Assembly: GCF_001482385.1 (NCBI RefSeq)
Contig: NZ_CP013611.1
Location: 2,728,001 to 2,792,000, forward strand
Origin: Pseudoalteromonas rubra
Lineage (GTDB): Bacteria > Pseudomonadota > Gammaproteobacteria > Enterobacterales > Alteromonadaceae
Reading direction: 5' to 3'
DNA: 64,000 nt
Shown here: positions 16,438-28,000 of the stretch, piece after piece
Layout of the letters: every line of letters starts with the position of its first letter
How positions within the stretch are numbered: position 1 is the first letter of the stretch
Notes under the pieces: model-generated
What the model was told of the DNA's origin: nothing
Seen by the model: the letters and a program-made list of their open reading frames with translations, nothing else
Databases searched by the model: none
Made by a program: the position numbers and the translations under genes

Positions 16438-18573
16438 TTAAATTGATGGGGGTTGCGCAGTCGCAGCTTCGAGCTTGATTAAATGATTATTCGCCCCTTC
16501 CAGCGTCGTCAGAATCAACGCATTGCGCTCCGTCGAGTAATGCATAGAAAACACCGTTTTATCCACCAGGTCAAAGAGCAACTGCCATTCTCCCTCTTTC
16601 ATGTGATAGACCTGCTTGCCATTTGAATAGTAAATCTCCCCAGTGCCGTCCGTCACTAACCGGGTGTTACTGCTTTGTGGTAGGGCAATCTCATCGCTGA
16701 TGAGACCCGTCGACAAATCAAAGTAATGCAATGTATTTTTCTGCGACAAATAGATCAGTTGCGTCTCATTAAGGTGGGCAAACCAGACCGCCCCTTTTAT
16801 TGGCAGTCTTTTTGACACCTTGCTCTGCTGTGAATAGACATAAAATTGGTTGTTTTTCTGGTCTTCGTCAATGACGATATAACCGATATCACCACCCGGT
16901 AAAATATCCGCAGCCAGAATCGAGCGCTGTGCTTCAATTGAGAACTGTGTATCAAAGTGCTCATCAAACACCATGAGTTGCTCCCCAAAACCCAGCAGGG
17001 TTTGCCCGGAGCGGATATCAAAACTCACTAACGGAAAGCTATCCAGGGGGCTACCAATGGTGTAGACAATACTGGATAACCCCGTATCCGTACTCTTTCT
17101 CAGGAGCCATTTTTCATGTTCCAGTGCAAAGTAATGTGCCTGCTCGTCTTTCATAAACCCGGAAAACTTAACCTCATCACTCACCAGGAGCGGTGAAAGC
17201 GTCGTCGATGCCAGGTTAAGCTCATAAATATCATGCTTATACGGATACTTAACCGCAATCACTTGCTCTTTAGACAAAGGATATGCATTGGCATAGTTGC
17301 TCTCATTAGTCAGCTGAGTCTTACTTTCTAGGGCATAGGTGTCCATAGAAAACTCAAACATGCGATTTGTCGCGTTGCAAAACCACATGAGTGTATTGGC
17401 ATCACTTTTATAGCTCAGCTCCCAAATCGGCGTTTTGGATTCATAGAGCTTGGTTTGTTTTCTCCCTTCCATATCTGTCATATAGAGTTCATAAGAGTCG
17501 TACTGGCGACGTGTGAAAAAGACACTGTCGAGGGAAGATTCATACAATAAAAACATATCGCCAAACGAGTTTAAGTTGGGAGAGGTGAGCTGAAACTCCT
17601 CACCGGTGGCAAAATCGTAATTCATCAGCACAGACAGTTGCTCGCGTCCACGATAGTTGGATTTGGAATAAACAAACGCATCACCGCCGACGCCTGCGCC
17701 ACGCTCTATCGGCTCATCGCATTTAAACAAAAAGCGGCTATTATCCGTCAGGTTTCGCTCAGCCTGCCAAACCTCACAGTCTGCACCTTCGCCCATACGA
17801 TAGAATAACTTACTCGAATCAGCAGACCAACCCAGAGGATAGAAATTGATACCCAGTTCACTGATTTTTTTCTCCAGCCCGGTTCTCAGTTCCTTAATGA
17901 TCAGGCTGTGAGACTGGGTACCTTCGGGCAAAAAAGAAAACGCGACATAATCATTATTTGGCGATACTTTGGCTCGCGTATAACGACCTGGTATCCAGGA
18001 CAACAGCTGCTCGGTGTACTCTGTCTCCTCAACGACAATAGCGGGGTCAGATGAGGAATACGACAACCCCAGCATGCCGCCACCCACCAGTAACACCGCC
18101 GCGGTAAAAACGGCCGCCCACTGCGAAACGCTGCTTAAGGGGGTTTTTGCTGCCGATACTGGCGCACTTACCTGACTGTCAGTCAGGTTTTTTGTAACGG
18201 GTGCGATACTCGCCTGGGGAATAATATCCTGATAGACCACTTCCGGTTCAAGGAAGAAACTATACCCTTTACGATAGTGTGTTTTTACCACCAGGCCCTT
18301 TTGTCGATCCGACTTGAGCACTTTGCGCAGCTCTGACATTGCCCGGTTAATTGCATTATTATCAACATACTTTTGACACCAGACATCATTAACCAGGTCT
18401 TCTCGGGTAATGATCTGGTCATTATTCAAAATTAAGTAGCAGAGAACTTTAAATAATAGAGGCTCGAGTTCACGGGTTACCTCGCCATCGGTGATGCTCT
18501 GTCGTTTAGGGTCCAAAGTCCAGGCACCAAACCTCACCTCTTTCACAGTCCTTGAAAAATTAGCTTCATTCAT
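16438..18573 (-). CDS. ToxR/CadC-like membrane regulator with beta-propeller-like sensor domain
   Basis: 711 aa. Residues about 12-110 are an OmpR/CadC winged-helix DNA-binding domain (PLLFKVLCYLILNNDQIITR, VDNNAINRAMSELRKVL, VVKTHYRKGYSF). A single membrane helix follows at about 152-172 (WAAVFTAAVLLVGGGMLG). The ~530-residue periplasmic part has repeated WD40/TolB-like blades (SPNNDYVAFSFLPEGTQSHS, GWSADSSKLFYRMGEGAD). It would sense a periplasmic signal and act directly on DNA. It is a clear relative of the regulator at 41053-43194, and the two flank the NRPS operon, so a role in its control is a reasonable inference. Confidence 0.88.
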   Translation of the reverse strand: MNEANFSRTVKEVRFGAWTLDPKRQSITDGEVTRELEPLLFKVLCYLILNNDQIITREDLVNDVWCQKYVDNNAINRAMSELRKVLKSDRQKGLVVKTHYRKGYSFFLEPEVVYQDIIPQASIAPVTKNLTDSQVSAPVSAAKTPLSSVSQWAAVFTAAVLLVGGGMLGLSYSSSDPAIVVEETEYTEQLLSWIPGRYTRAKVSPNNDYVAFSFLPEGTQSHSLIIKELRTGLEKKISELGINFYPLGWSADSSKLFYRMGEGADCEVWQAERNLTDNSRFLFKCDEPIERGAGVGGDAFVYSKSNYRGREQLSVLMNYDFATGEEFQLTSPNLNSFGDMFLLYESSLDSVFFTRRQYDSYELYMTDMEGRKQTKLYESKTPIWELSYKSDANTLMWFCNATNRMFEFSMDTYALESKTQLTNESNYANAYPLSKEQVIAVKYPYKHDIYELNLASTTLSPLLVSDEVKFSGFMKDEQAHYFALEHEKWLLRKSTDTGLSSIVYTIGSPLDSFPLVSFDIRSGQTLLGFGEQLMVFDEHFDTQFSIEAQRSILAADILPGGDIGYIVIDEDQKNNQFYVYSQQSKVSKRLPIKGAVWFAHLNETQLIYLSQKNTLHYFDLSTGLISDEIALPQSSNTRLVTDGTGEIYYSNGKQVYHMKEGEWQLLFDLVDKTVFSMHYSTERNALILTTLEGANNHLIKLEAATAQPPSI

Positions 18574-19057
18574 ATCATAACTGCTTTTTTATCAGACCTT
18601 TATTGTATTTTTATCTTCCTATGTCGCAGCTTGAACTGAGACTGGGTAATGAGAGTATCTCAGGGTCATTCCTGCAACTTTGCGATATCAGGGCAAGCGT
18701 CTTTATTCAGGTAGCTAACTCGTGTCGTGCGCACTGCAACTCCGGGGTCTGCATAGGTTGGTTTAGCTTACCCCAGCCTAACTAAGTCACGATTTGCAAT
18801 ATTAAAGCAAATTTCTAACGCATTAAACACTCTGTTTCATCATAGTTAACCTGTTCTCCGCTCCTCTGAGGTAAGCGCACAATGTTCCAATCGTACAAAT
18901 ACCTCAAGGTGGATCATTCGATTCTAAAAATAAGGTGAAGAAAAAAAACAGAAAAGTCAAAGAGTAAAAAGTGCCAAAGGGGTGGTCAAAGCTGACTTGT
19001 CACCATTTAGTGACGTCGTACTCAAGCCACAGGGGATAAGCGCAACTGCATGAGTTA
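18574..19057. other. Intergenic region downstream of the NRPS operon, no gene seen
   Basis: About 480 bases that should hold the promoter of the minus-strand regulator. A plus-strand frame (18603-18785) lacks a ribosome site and any recognisable motif. No repeat or RNA gene recognised. Confidence 0.4.
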
Positions 19058-19085
19058 ACGGTACAAAGCACCTGCCTTGTACCGT
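19058..19085 (-). terminator. Hairpin at the end of the NRPS operon, possible terminator
   Basis: Nine-base perfect inverted repeat (ACGGTACAA / TTGTACCGT) with a 10-base loop, 8 bases past the stop of the 66-aa gene. On the minus strand it is followed only by TTAACTC rather than a T-run, so intrinsic termination would be weak. It may instead protect the mRNA 3' end. Confidence 0.5.
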
Positions 19086-19093
19086 CTTACAAA

Positions 19094-19294
19094 CTATTTG
19101 GAAGGAGGCGTTGGGGTAGCTGGCTGTGGCCCTCCGTGACCCCGAGAAACGGTTACATGCCGCTCTATTACAACCCTACCATCAACAGTGTGCTCAGTTT
19201 CATTGACAGTGATCTCACTGCCATCACTTTCAATCACAGTCACTTCTTCTTTGGGTGTTTCCGGCGTTTTACGGCCCTTTATAAAGTCAAACAT
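19094..19294 (-). CDS. 66-aa protein of unknown function, last gene of the NRPS operon
   Basis: Real by its ribosome site (AGGAG six bases before the ATG) and tight 15-base spacing to the exporter gene. Sequence starts MFDFIKGRKTPETPKEEVTV; the middle is acidic and beta-prone (ESDGSEITVNETEHTVDGRV), and the end is Pro-rich (GGPQPATPTPPSK). No signal peptide, membrane helix or Cys. It is not an MbtH-like protein: the NxE and W-x-P motifs of that family are absent. Function unknown; conserved co-occurrence with such clusters would be the useful test. Confidence 0.7.
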   Translation of the reverse strand: MFDFIKGRKTPETPKEEVTVIESDGSEITVNETEHTVDGRVVIERHVTVSRGHGGPQPATPTPPSK

Positions 19295-19309
19295 ACGTGC
19301 TCCTGTTAT

Positions 19310-20935
19310 TTATGCTGCTTGCTCATGGCATTTTTTTTCTGTTAATTCTTGTGCCTGCCCCTGATCAAACTTGATATGGCGATCTGCAAGGTGGAAATAC
19401 TTGTCATCATGCGTTACAGCAATAACCGTTTTGCCTTGCGACTTCAGCCAGGGTAGTAGCTCCTGATAAAATAAAGCTCTGAAATGAGGGTCCTGATCGG
19501 CTGCCCACTCATCTAAAACATAAATATCCTTATCTTCCAAAATCGACGCAATCAGAGCCAGACGCTTGCGTTGCCCCTGGGAAAACTGTGTCGCTGAAAA
19601 CCCTTCTTTGTCGACGTTTAGCTTGTGATCCAGCTGGAACTGCGCCAGCAAAGTACGTGCCTTCTCTTCGTTCGCTGGCGATCCGTTTGCATCCAACAGC
19701 TCACGATACAAATAGAAATCGGGCAGAACCATGGTTATTTTTGCACGATACTCATCAAGCTGTGCCGCACTGACCGGCATATCATCGACCTGGATTGCAC
19801 CTTTAGACGGCGTGTATAGTCCCAGCAACAAATGCAAGAAGGTCGACTTACCACTGCCATTTCCGCCTGTAATAAAGATGATTTCACCTCGATTGAACGT
19901 CAGGTTTAACTTTGGCAAAGAAAATGCGGTATCTTCTCCTTGAGATTCATAGGCAAAAGACACATCTTTAAACGCAATCTCATGCCAGTCTTCACTGAGT
20001 GGCTGGTGAGTTTGCTCAGCACCGTTCTCCTGCTCACTGCCTAACTGCAAAGACTCTATTTTTTGTAATGATACTCTCGCTCTGGCAATGTTTTGCCACA
20101 GATTCATCACATACCCAAACGGTGCAGAGATGTAAGTCACAATCAGGATATAGCTCATCACTAATTCAGTGCGCTGCAAATAATGGCTGACTGCCACTAT
20201 GGTGCCCAAGGTAATAAAGATAACCACCTGACTAATATTGCGGTTAATATCCCAGGCAAATCCGTACTCACGCTCACTGCTGCGTAGTTCAGTCATGACC
20301 GGCTTCAGACGCTTTTCGAAAAAGTACTGACGTCTGTCCTTATTAACCGTAAGCTGTTTGGCACCATCTAATATCCCTTTGTAGCCTTCAAATACGTGGT
20401 CCTGATGTTCTCGCATTTGATTCGCTGCACGTGTGATCTTCGCCATCACGACTTTGGTAATGAGAAATGACACGAAAGCAGCCAACACCAATATGCCAAA
20501 CATCACTTCAGATAACACAAACAAGTAACCAAAACAGGCCAGCAATAAAAAGCTGTTGTAAATGAACGCTGGCATTTCGGCCAAGGCCCCTGAAATGGCA
20601 TTCACGTCGTTAGTCAGGACATTGTAGAGCCTGGCTCTGCCTGCTTTTTCCAGTTTGTCATAATCGGTGCCCAGGATCCGGCTGACCAGGTTCTGACGTA
20701 CACTGTTGATCGTCCCCGCACTGTACTGAGACAAGAAATAGCTCGTTGTCATCGACGCCATCAGTAAAAAAGCAACTAAAACGGCAAACACCACTACTTC
20801 AAGCGGTTGAAAACCCGTCTCACCACTTTCCCCAATCATATGAAACAAAGCTATCGATGTTGCTGCTGTGAACAAGCTAGCGAGCCCCGATAAAAACATG
20901 ATTTTTTTAAATTTTTTAATATAGTAAAGCAACAT
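19310..20935 (-). CDS. Cyclic-peptide-type ABC exporter (PvdE/SyrD-like)
   Basis: 541 aa from the ATG at 20935 (AGG six bases upstream); a longer frame to 20977 adds 14 unlikely residues. Six membrane helices in the first ~300 residues, then a nucleotide-binding domain with Walker A GGNGSGKST, a deviant signature FSQGQRKRL and Walker B DIYVLDEWAAD. Half-transporters of this kind (pyoverdine PvdE, syringomycin SyrD) move NRPS peptides across the inner membrane. Placed after the NRPS and tailoring genes, it should export the NRPS product, consistent with periplasmic deacylation by the acylase. No peptidase domain. Confidence 0.9.
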   Translation of the reverse strand: MLLYYIKKFKKIMFLSGLASLFTAATSIALFHMIGESGETGFQPLEVVVFAVLVAFLLMASMTTSYFLSQYSAGTINSVRQNLVSRILGTDYDKLEKAGRARLYNVLTNDVNAISGALAEMPAFIYNSFLLLACFGYLFVLSEVMFGILVLAAFVSFLITKVVMAKITRAANQMREHQDHVFEGYKGILDGAKQLTVNKDRRQYFFEKRLKPVMTELRSSEREYGFAWDINRNISQVVIFITLGTIVAVSHYLQRTELVMSYILIVTYISAPFGYVMNLWQNIARARVSLQKIESLQLGSEQENGAEQTHQPLSEDWHEIAFKDVSFAYESQGEDTAFSLPKLNLTFNRGEIIFITGGNGSGKSTFLHLLLGLYTPSKGAIQVDDMPVSAAQLDEYRAKITMVLPDFYLYRELLDANGSPANEEKARTLLAQFQLDHKLNVDKEGFSATQFSQGQRKRLALIASILEDKDIYVLDEWAADQDPHFRALFYQELLPWLKSQGKTVIAVTHDDKYFHLADRHIKFDQGQAQELTEKKCHEQAA

Positions 20936-20984
20936 AATAAACCTGCTATTTTTGGGGCTCGCATGACCGAGCCTCATGACTCAC

Positions 20985-21998
20985 TTATAGTTCCACTGGC
21001 TCACCCATTGAAACTACAACCCGACGCTCGCCTTTAAATGGATCACGACCATGCGAAACCAGCATGTTGTCCATCAGTAACACGTCACCTTTTTCCCACA
21101 GGAATGTCACTGTGGCCTTCTTATATGCTTCATTAATGTGGTCAATTACATCATCAGGAATCACTGAACCGTCGCCATACATGGTGTTGTACGTGAGTGC
21201 TTCTTCGCCAAACTGAGAAACCAGTTCTTTTCTGATCACCGGGCACAGGCTTGACGGATGCCAGAAAGCAGCGTGGTTGAACCAGACTTTCTCACCTGTA
21301 TGAATGTGCTCACGGACTGCTGGACGAACCTGACGCGTACGGATCTGGTCGGCACTAATAATCTCCAGTTCAACATCCGCCTGCTGACAGTAAGCCTTTA
21401 CTTCTTCTATATCATCGGTATTGAATGCTTTTTGCCAGGTTGGGCCCAGGCCATTGCCATAGTTCCGAACCAGCATCCAGCCATGCGCTTCAAACTTAGC
21501 TTTGATGTCGGCATCAATAAAATCATGCACCTTCCTGACATCAGCAATCGGTGTCGCACCGCGCTCTTCAGCTGGGATCATGCAGCTAAATGCGATTTTC
21601 ATCGGCCACTGTTTGATGTACGACAGCTCATTGTGCTGCGCGATGCTTAGCTCATTCGGGAATTCAGTCGACGTATACGCCCCTTTACCCAGGTTAGTAC
21701 GCGGTGTCGCCCCTTCCATATATTTTGCCAATGTTGGGATGAACTCGTTAGCGACTTCACGGAAGTCGTCTTCATTTTGTACGTTAAAACCACGCAACAA
21801 AATGGCACCATATTGCTTGAGCTGTTGATCAATTTGCGCAGCATTGTCGGCAACCCACTGCGCAGCATTATGTGCCCCAGAGGTGTCTTCAATAACCAAA
21901 GGAAAATCAGGACCTTCGGGTAAAAACCCTTCCTTCAGTGCCGATGTTGCTGTTTGACCATTGTACTGCTCGTTGAAAATAACTGTATCTTTTAACAT
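20985..21998 (-). CDS. SyrP/TauD-like Fe(II)/2-oxoglutarate dioxygenase
   Basis: 337 aa. The iron site is seen as His and Glu in AQHNELSY and the distal His in LVSHGRDPFKGERRVVVSMG, with the Arg of GERR as 2-oxoglutarate contact. Related enzymes (SyrP, AsnO-like) beta-hydroxylate amino acids free or bound to NRPS carrier domains. It sits 20 bases after the last NRPS gene in the same operon. Predicted job: hydroxylation of one residue of the peptide, possibly a Gln, since two modules have Gln-like codes. Substrate and timing are inference. Confidence 0.88.
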   Translation of the reverse strand: MLKDTVIFNEQYNGQTATSALKEGFLPEGPDFPLVIEDTSGAHNAAQWVADNAAQIDQQLKQYGAILLRGFNVQNEDDFREVANEFIPTLAKYMEGATPRTNLGKGAYTSTEFPNELSIAQHNELSYIKQWPMKIAFSCMIPAEERGATPIADVRKVHDFIDADIKAKFEAHGWMLVRNYGNGLGPTWQKAFNTDDIEEVKAYCQQADVELEIISADQIRTRQVRPAVREHIHTGEKVWFNHAAFWHPSSLCPVIRKELVSQFGEEALTYNTMYGDGSVIPDDVIDHINEAYKKATVTFLWEKGDVLLMDNMLVSHGRDPFKGERRVVVSMGEPVEL

Positions 21999-22018
21999 GG
22001 TAATTTCCTTAATTATTT

Positions 22019-25000
22019 TTAATTTAAATACTTATTAATCAGTGTTTTAAGTTCATTTCTGCGGATAATGTCATGATGATCCGTATCCGCAATGGGGTGA
22101 AATTCGCAATGTGCCAAACGCGTTTCCCACCCCTCTGAGGCAGAGAAATCATTGGCATAAATGAGTCGTGCATGACCACCTGACGGTGTACAACTATGGG
22201 CCGCGAACAGCGCCTGGTTATGGCTCAGGATCTGCCACTGGACTTGCAGGTCCGCAAGCGAAAAGTCTTCAGACACAACCTGTTGTGCGACACATAACTG
22301 ATGCAATAGTGCCAAACGTTGCTCACTGCTTAGCGGCTGGACATCAGCCATCGCAATGCCTTCCAGTGACACGCCTAATTCCGTAGCGAAAGTACCCAAT
22401 CGCGCCAGCTCAGTGTGATCCAGGTTTTGTAGTTCCGGGACATAGGCATCAATCATCGTCAGGCTTAGCACCTGTTCCTCGGCTAGGCTTTGCATGGCAT
22501 GTCCGATCACGCCTCCCATTGACCAGCCAACCAGGTGATAAGCTCGCTGTCCCAGGCCCTGGTGAAGCACAGACCAATAATGCGCGGCCAGTGCAACGAT
22601 GGACTCACTCTGCTCAGTGATGGACTGCAAGCCGTAAATCGGAGCCTCAGTGTGCAGCTGCGCCACTAACTCGGCATAACACGTCAGCTGACCGCCCACA
22701 GGGTGAATGAAGACAATGGGAGACAACTGGCTATCACCTTCGCGCAAACACACCAGTTCCATCTTGTCACCGCACTGACCACCAGAGGCATCCACCAGGG
22801 CGGCTAATGCTGCCAGGGTTTGCTGCTGGAACACATCCAGTGCGCTGATGTGTATGCTGAAGGCCTTTTTAATTGCCCGCACCAGTGCGACCGCTTGCAA
22901 AGAGTTGCCACCCACGCTGAAAAAGCTCGAGTCTTTATAGAATGCCTTATCTTCCGGTAGTCTCAATACGGTGCGCCAGACAGATGCCAGCTTCAACTCT
23001 GTGGCCGTGTTCAGCGGCTCACCAGCACAGGATGACTCAACCTGAGGCAGTGCCTTGATATCGAGCTTGCCATTTCGCGTGACTGGCCAGTCTGAGACTG
23101 CGATCACGTGCTGTGGCACCATATAGCCAGGCAATTTAGTGCGCAGCGCCTCGCTCAATTCCGCATGCTTAAACTGCTCAGAACGGGGCTGAACATACGC
23201 CACCAACGCCGGAGTATGATTGTGTCCTGCAACAATCATCACATGTGCGCGCATCACCTCAGGGTTCGCCAGCAACTGCTGCTCGATCTCGGCCAGCTCA
23301 ATACGATAGCCGTTGAGTTTCACCTGGTTGTCAGTCCGACCGAGATACTGCAACAAACCATCCGCATAGCGCACCACATCGCCGGTTTTGTATAGCTGGT
23401 GATGACCCGGCTGACCATCGCTAAACGGTGAGTCGATAAAGCACTGAGCAGTCAGTTCAGGCTTACCCAGGTAGCCCTTCGAGACCCCATCGCCACTGAT
23501 ATACAGCTCACCACTCATGCCCTCAGCAACGGGCCGCAAATAAGCATCCAGTACATACACCCGGTTGTAAGGCAATGGCAGCCCCAAGTGCGGGCAGGCG
23601 CCCGTGATGGGAGCAACTGTTGCATTGACTGTGCACTCAGTGGGTCCGTACACATTCAAAGCACTGCGTGCAAAATCTTGTTGCCAGACGACTAAGCGTT
23701 GCCACAAGGACTCAGAGATGGCTTCACCACCGATAATCAGATCGGGGAGCTGCGCCCCCAGACCCTCATCCAGCCACATTTCCACCAGGCTCGGTGTACA
23801 ATCCAGTACCGAAACAGAGGTTGCACTGAGGTATTGAGCAAACTGCTGTGGTTGCAGCTTCAGCGCTTCTGGGATGGGCGTGAGTGTCATGCCAGCAATC
23901 AATTGCAGCAAACCCTGCAGTGAGGCATCAAACACGTAGTTTGCATTCCATCCCCAGTTCTTGTTGCCCTGACAAACGGACCATTGCTGCATCTGTGCCA
24001 TCAATGCCAGCGCATTATGATGAGACACCATGACCCCTTTTGGTTGTCCGGTTGTCCCCGACGTGTAAATCACATAGGCAAGGTCTTGAGCAGATGCCTT
24101 ATCCAGTGCCACATCGTGCTTAACCGTCACGTCTTGCAGCGTTTCAAGACTGATCACAGGGCAGGTCTGAGCGCTGTGCGAGGCCTGATAACCCGGCTGT
24201 GTGATCAATAAGCATGCATTTGCATCCGCCAGCACATACTCGGCACGTGATTGCGGCGCATTGGGGTCCAGCGGCAGATAAGCTGCGCCGCTCCGTAAGA
24301 TGGCAAGTAACGCAACCACCATGTCATCACTTTTGTCCATTTGGACCGCAACAACCTGACCTCTGCCCACGCCATAGTGACTCACCAAAGCCTGTGCACA
24401 CTGTGTCACACGCTGTGCCAGCGCATCAAAAGTCCATGTCTCGTCGTGCCAGACCAGGGCAACTTCTTTAGTACGTTGCGCTACGGTGTGTGACCAACAT
24501 TCTGCCAGGCTGGCTGCATCGACTGAATACACCGGGGCCTCGGGCTGCAAACGTTCAAGCAGCGCCGCCACTTGCGTCTCACTGCATACAGTGAGCGAAG
24601 GCAAAGGCAGCGATAAGATATCTTGCTGCTCCACGCACTGTAACAATACCTGCTCAACTTGCTGCGCAACCCGCTCGATGGTATCAGCCGTGAATAAACT
24701 GGTGTCATATACCCAGTGCATCGTCAGCTGCTGTGCTGACAAGTCAAAATGAATGTCGAGATCAAACTTGGTCGTTACCGCGCTGCCAGATACTGCTTGG
24801 AATGAAACATCATTGAGCGAATCACTCGCAGACGCCTGACCCAGCCTAAAGTTCTCTTCACTGTCGGTCGTCAGCATGATCTGAAACACAGGAGAGAGTG
24901 CGGCTGAGCGCGTCACCTTGAGTGCATCCACCACGGTGTCGAATGGCACCAGATTATGTGACTGCGCAGCAACATTGATCTCTCGAATGTGCGCAAGATA

Positions 25001-28000
25001 CTCGCCCAGCGTGGCGAAATCTGTTCGCGTGGTCAGGGCCACGGTATTGACAAATAATCCAACTAAGCTGGCCAACTGCTGATCATGCCTGCCCGCTACG
25101 GGGGTACCGATCACGCACTGGGTATCAAGACCATGCTGAGTCACCACCAGCGCCAAAGCCGCATGTGCCAGCATAAACGGCGTCAGATTATGTTCACCGA
25201 TAAACTGCGTGAGCGCCTGTGCTTGTGCCTGAGGTAGCCTGCGAGTTACCACGGCACCGCACTGCTGTTTGGTCTGCGGCCGCGGGAAATCCAGAGCGAT
25301 ACCATGCTGTGCGGGTGCATCCTGCAGTTGCGCACACCAATAGTCTAACGAGGTCTGACAGGCAGCGCTTGAAAGATAACTCTGCTGCCAAACGGCATAA
25401 TCTGTATAAGCCAGCGGATTGTCCGGTAATGCCATCGACTGATCTGCCAACTCACTCTGGTAGCAGGTGACAAACTCAGTGAAAAACACGTTCATTGACC
25501 AACCATCAGTGGCGATATGATGCAAGCTCAATAGCAGTGTGCCCGCCTCATGCTGCTCCCCTTCAATGTAGGCAGCTCGCAGCAATGGCGCTTTTTTCAG
25601 GTCAAAGGCGGCATTAATTTGCGCCACAGCCTGAGCCAGTACGTCTGTATACTGTTGTGGTGTGGGGCGATAATGCACCAGCTTAAACTCTGTAAGCGGC
25701 TGCACCACCTGTACTTCACCCGCTTCAGTTTCATGGTAAGTGGTTCTCAGTATTGCATGACGGTCTAACATCAAGAGCAGTGCCCGCTGGGCCGCTTCAA
25801 CGTCAAACTCGCCCTGCACCTCAAACTGGTAAGTCAGATTGTATTGCGTGCTCGCGCCCCCAAGCTGATCAATAAACCACATTCTGCGCTGAGCCGCTGA
25901 CAGGGGATAACCATGCTGCGATACAGGGGCTTTTGTCACACTCAACTCGCTGACAGTATGCTGATACTGTGCAACTAACTCAGTGAATTCAGCCAGCACA
26001 GGGGTTTCGAATAGGCACTGTACAGGCACCTCTGAGTGCAAGGTTTGGTGAATTTTGTGTATCAGGTTCATCGCCAGCAATGAATGCCCACCCAACTCGA
26101 AGAAATTGCTCTGCATCCCTACCAGTTGCGGCTCAAGTTGCAATCCAGCGGCCCAAATCTCTGCAACAGATCTGGCCAACGCCGTGGTTGGTGGGGTCAA
26201 TTGCGCCGTATCTGTAGTCAGCTGACGAACCAGCCGGGCACGATCTATCTTGCCGTTGGCAGTGAATGGCATGGTGTCCAGCTGAACAATCTGCGCGGGT
26301 ATCATGTGCAATGGCAGGCTTGGCTTTAAGACCTGCTTTAATGCCTCGACACTCTGCACCTGATGACAGGTCACGTAGGCTATCAGGCACTTTTGCCCAC
26401 CCTCGTTTTCAACCTGAACAACCGCTTCTTTGATTTCTGACAGGCACATCAGCGCATGCTCGATTTCCCCTATCTCAATCCTGAACCCACGGATCTTGAC
26501 CTGGCTATCGGCTCTGCCGACAAAACACACATTGCCATGCTCATCCCATTTAACCAGATCACCGGTGCGATAAAGCCGCTCATTGGTTATCGACTTCGCC
26601 TCGATAAACCGCTGTGCCGTCATATCTGGTTTATTTAAATAACCTCGCGCGAGCCCTGTCCCGCTCAGATACAGCTCTCCGACAACCCCGATGGCACAGC
26701 GCTTTAGCTCGGGGTCCAGAATGTAGCAGCCCGTCCCCGAAATAGCCTGACCAATTGGATAGGCACCTTCGTCGATGGCATTGATCTCGTAATACGTACT
26801 GAATGTGGTGTTTTCAGTCGGTCCATAAATATTGTACAAATGCACAGGCTTACCATGAGACAGTGCCTGATCAATACTATGCTTGTCGAGCTTATCACCG
26901 CCAACCATAAGGGTAGAGAATGAGCCGAAGGCATCAGGCCTAATGGCGACAATCTGGTTAAACAAGGCGACCGTAACAAAGGCAACGCTGATCTCCAGTC
27001 GACGTACTTCTTCGGCAAACCGATTGGCATCCAACAAGCATGCTTTGTCCAGCCCGTATAAAGTAGCCCCATTTGCCAGTGCCCCCCAAATCTCAAAGGT
27101 CGCCGCATCAAATGCCGTGTTAGAAATGAACAAGATATTGTCAGATGGACTCAGTGACACATAATTAGGTGTGATAACCAGGCGCTCGATACCCGCATGC
27201 TCAACCATCACCCCTTTTGGCTGACCTGTTGAGCCTGAGGTGTAGATGACATACGCTAGGTCCTGAGCCGTGGTATCCACATTCAGGTTACCGCGATGCT
27301 GCGCCTGGATAGCATCGGCAACATTGTCTGCATCAATGGCTATGACATCAGACACATAGGCTTCAAACAATGAAGCTAGTGCCGTGTTTGTCAAAACATG
27401 TGTAAGTCTCGTGTCCTCAACCATGTATTGCAGTCGGGCAGCCGGGTAACCCGGGTCCAACGGGACATACACCGCACCAGCCTTAACGATGGCCAGCATG
27501 GCGATCACCAGCTCAGCAGAGCGTTCGAATGCCACACCGATGTAATCCCCAGGCACGACGCCCTGTGCTTGCAAGTAAGCGGCTAACTGGTTGGCACGGG
27601 TATTCAGTTCATCATAATTGACGCTGGTGTCAGCCACACAGATCGCCTGTCTGGTTGGCGCTTCAGCAGCCCAACGCTCTACATACCTGTGTATCGGCAA
27701 CTGTCGGGATGGATATTCTACCTGGTGTTCCCAGGTTTTAAGTTGAGCCACTTCCTGTTCGTCACTGAGTACCAATTCGCCTACAGGCCGATCCGGGTTA
27801 TCAGCAATTTGCTGACAAATGGCCTGTAGCTGCCGAGTCATTCTCGTTATTGTTTCGGCTTTGAACAGGTTAGTGTCGAACGAAAAGCTAACTCGAATAC
27901 CATCCAGGGTTTCAACCAGGTTAATTTGAATATCGTATTTTGCACTCAGTTCCGCCGCGTCAAATGATTCCAGAGACACGTCTCCGGCCATCGGTATGTC

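Noticed and set aside
16258..16446. 62-codon plus-strand frame next to the regulator gene
   Set aside because: No ribosome site or recognisable domain; runs antisense to the regulator end and a possible remnant.
18603..18785. 60-codon plus-strand frame divergent from the regulator
   Set aside because: Composition unlike neighbours and no ribosome site; treated as chance.
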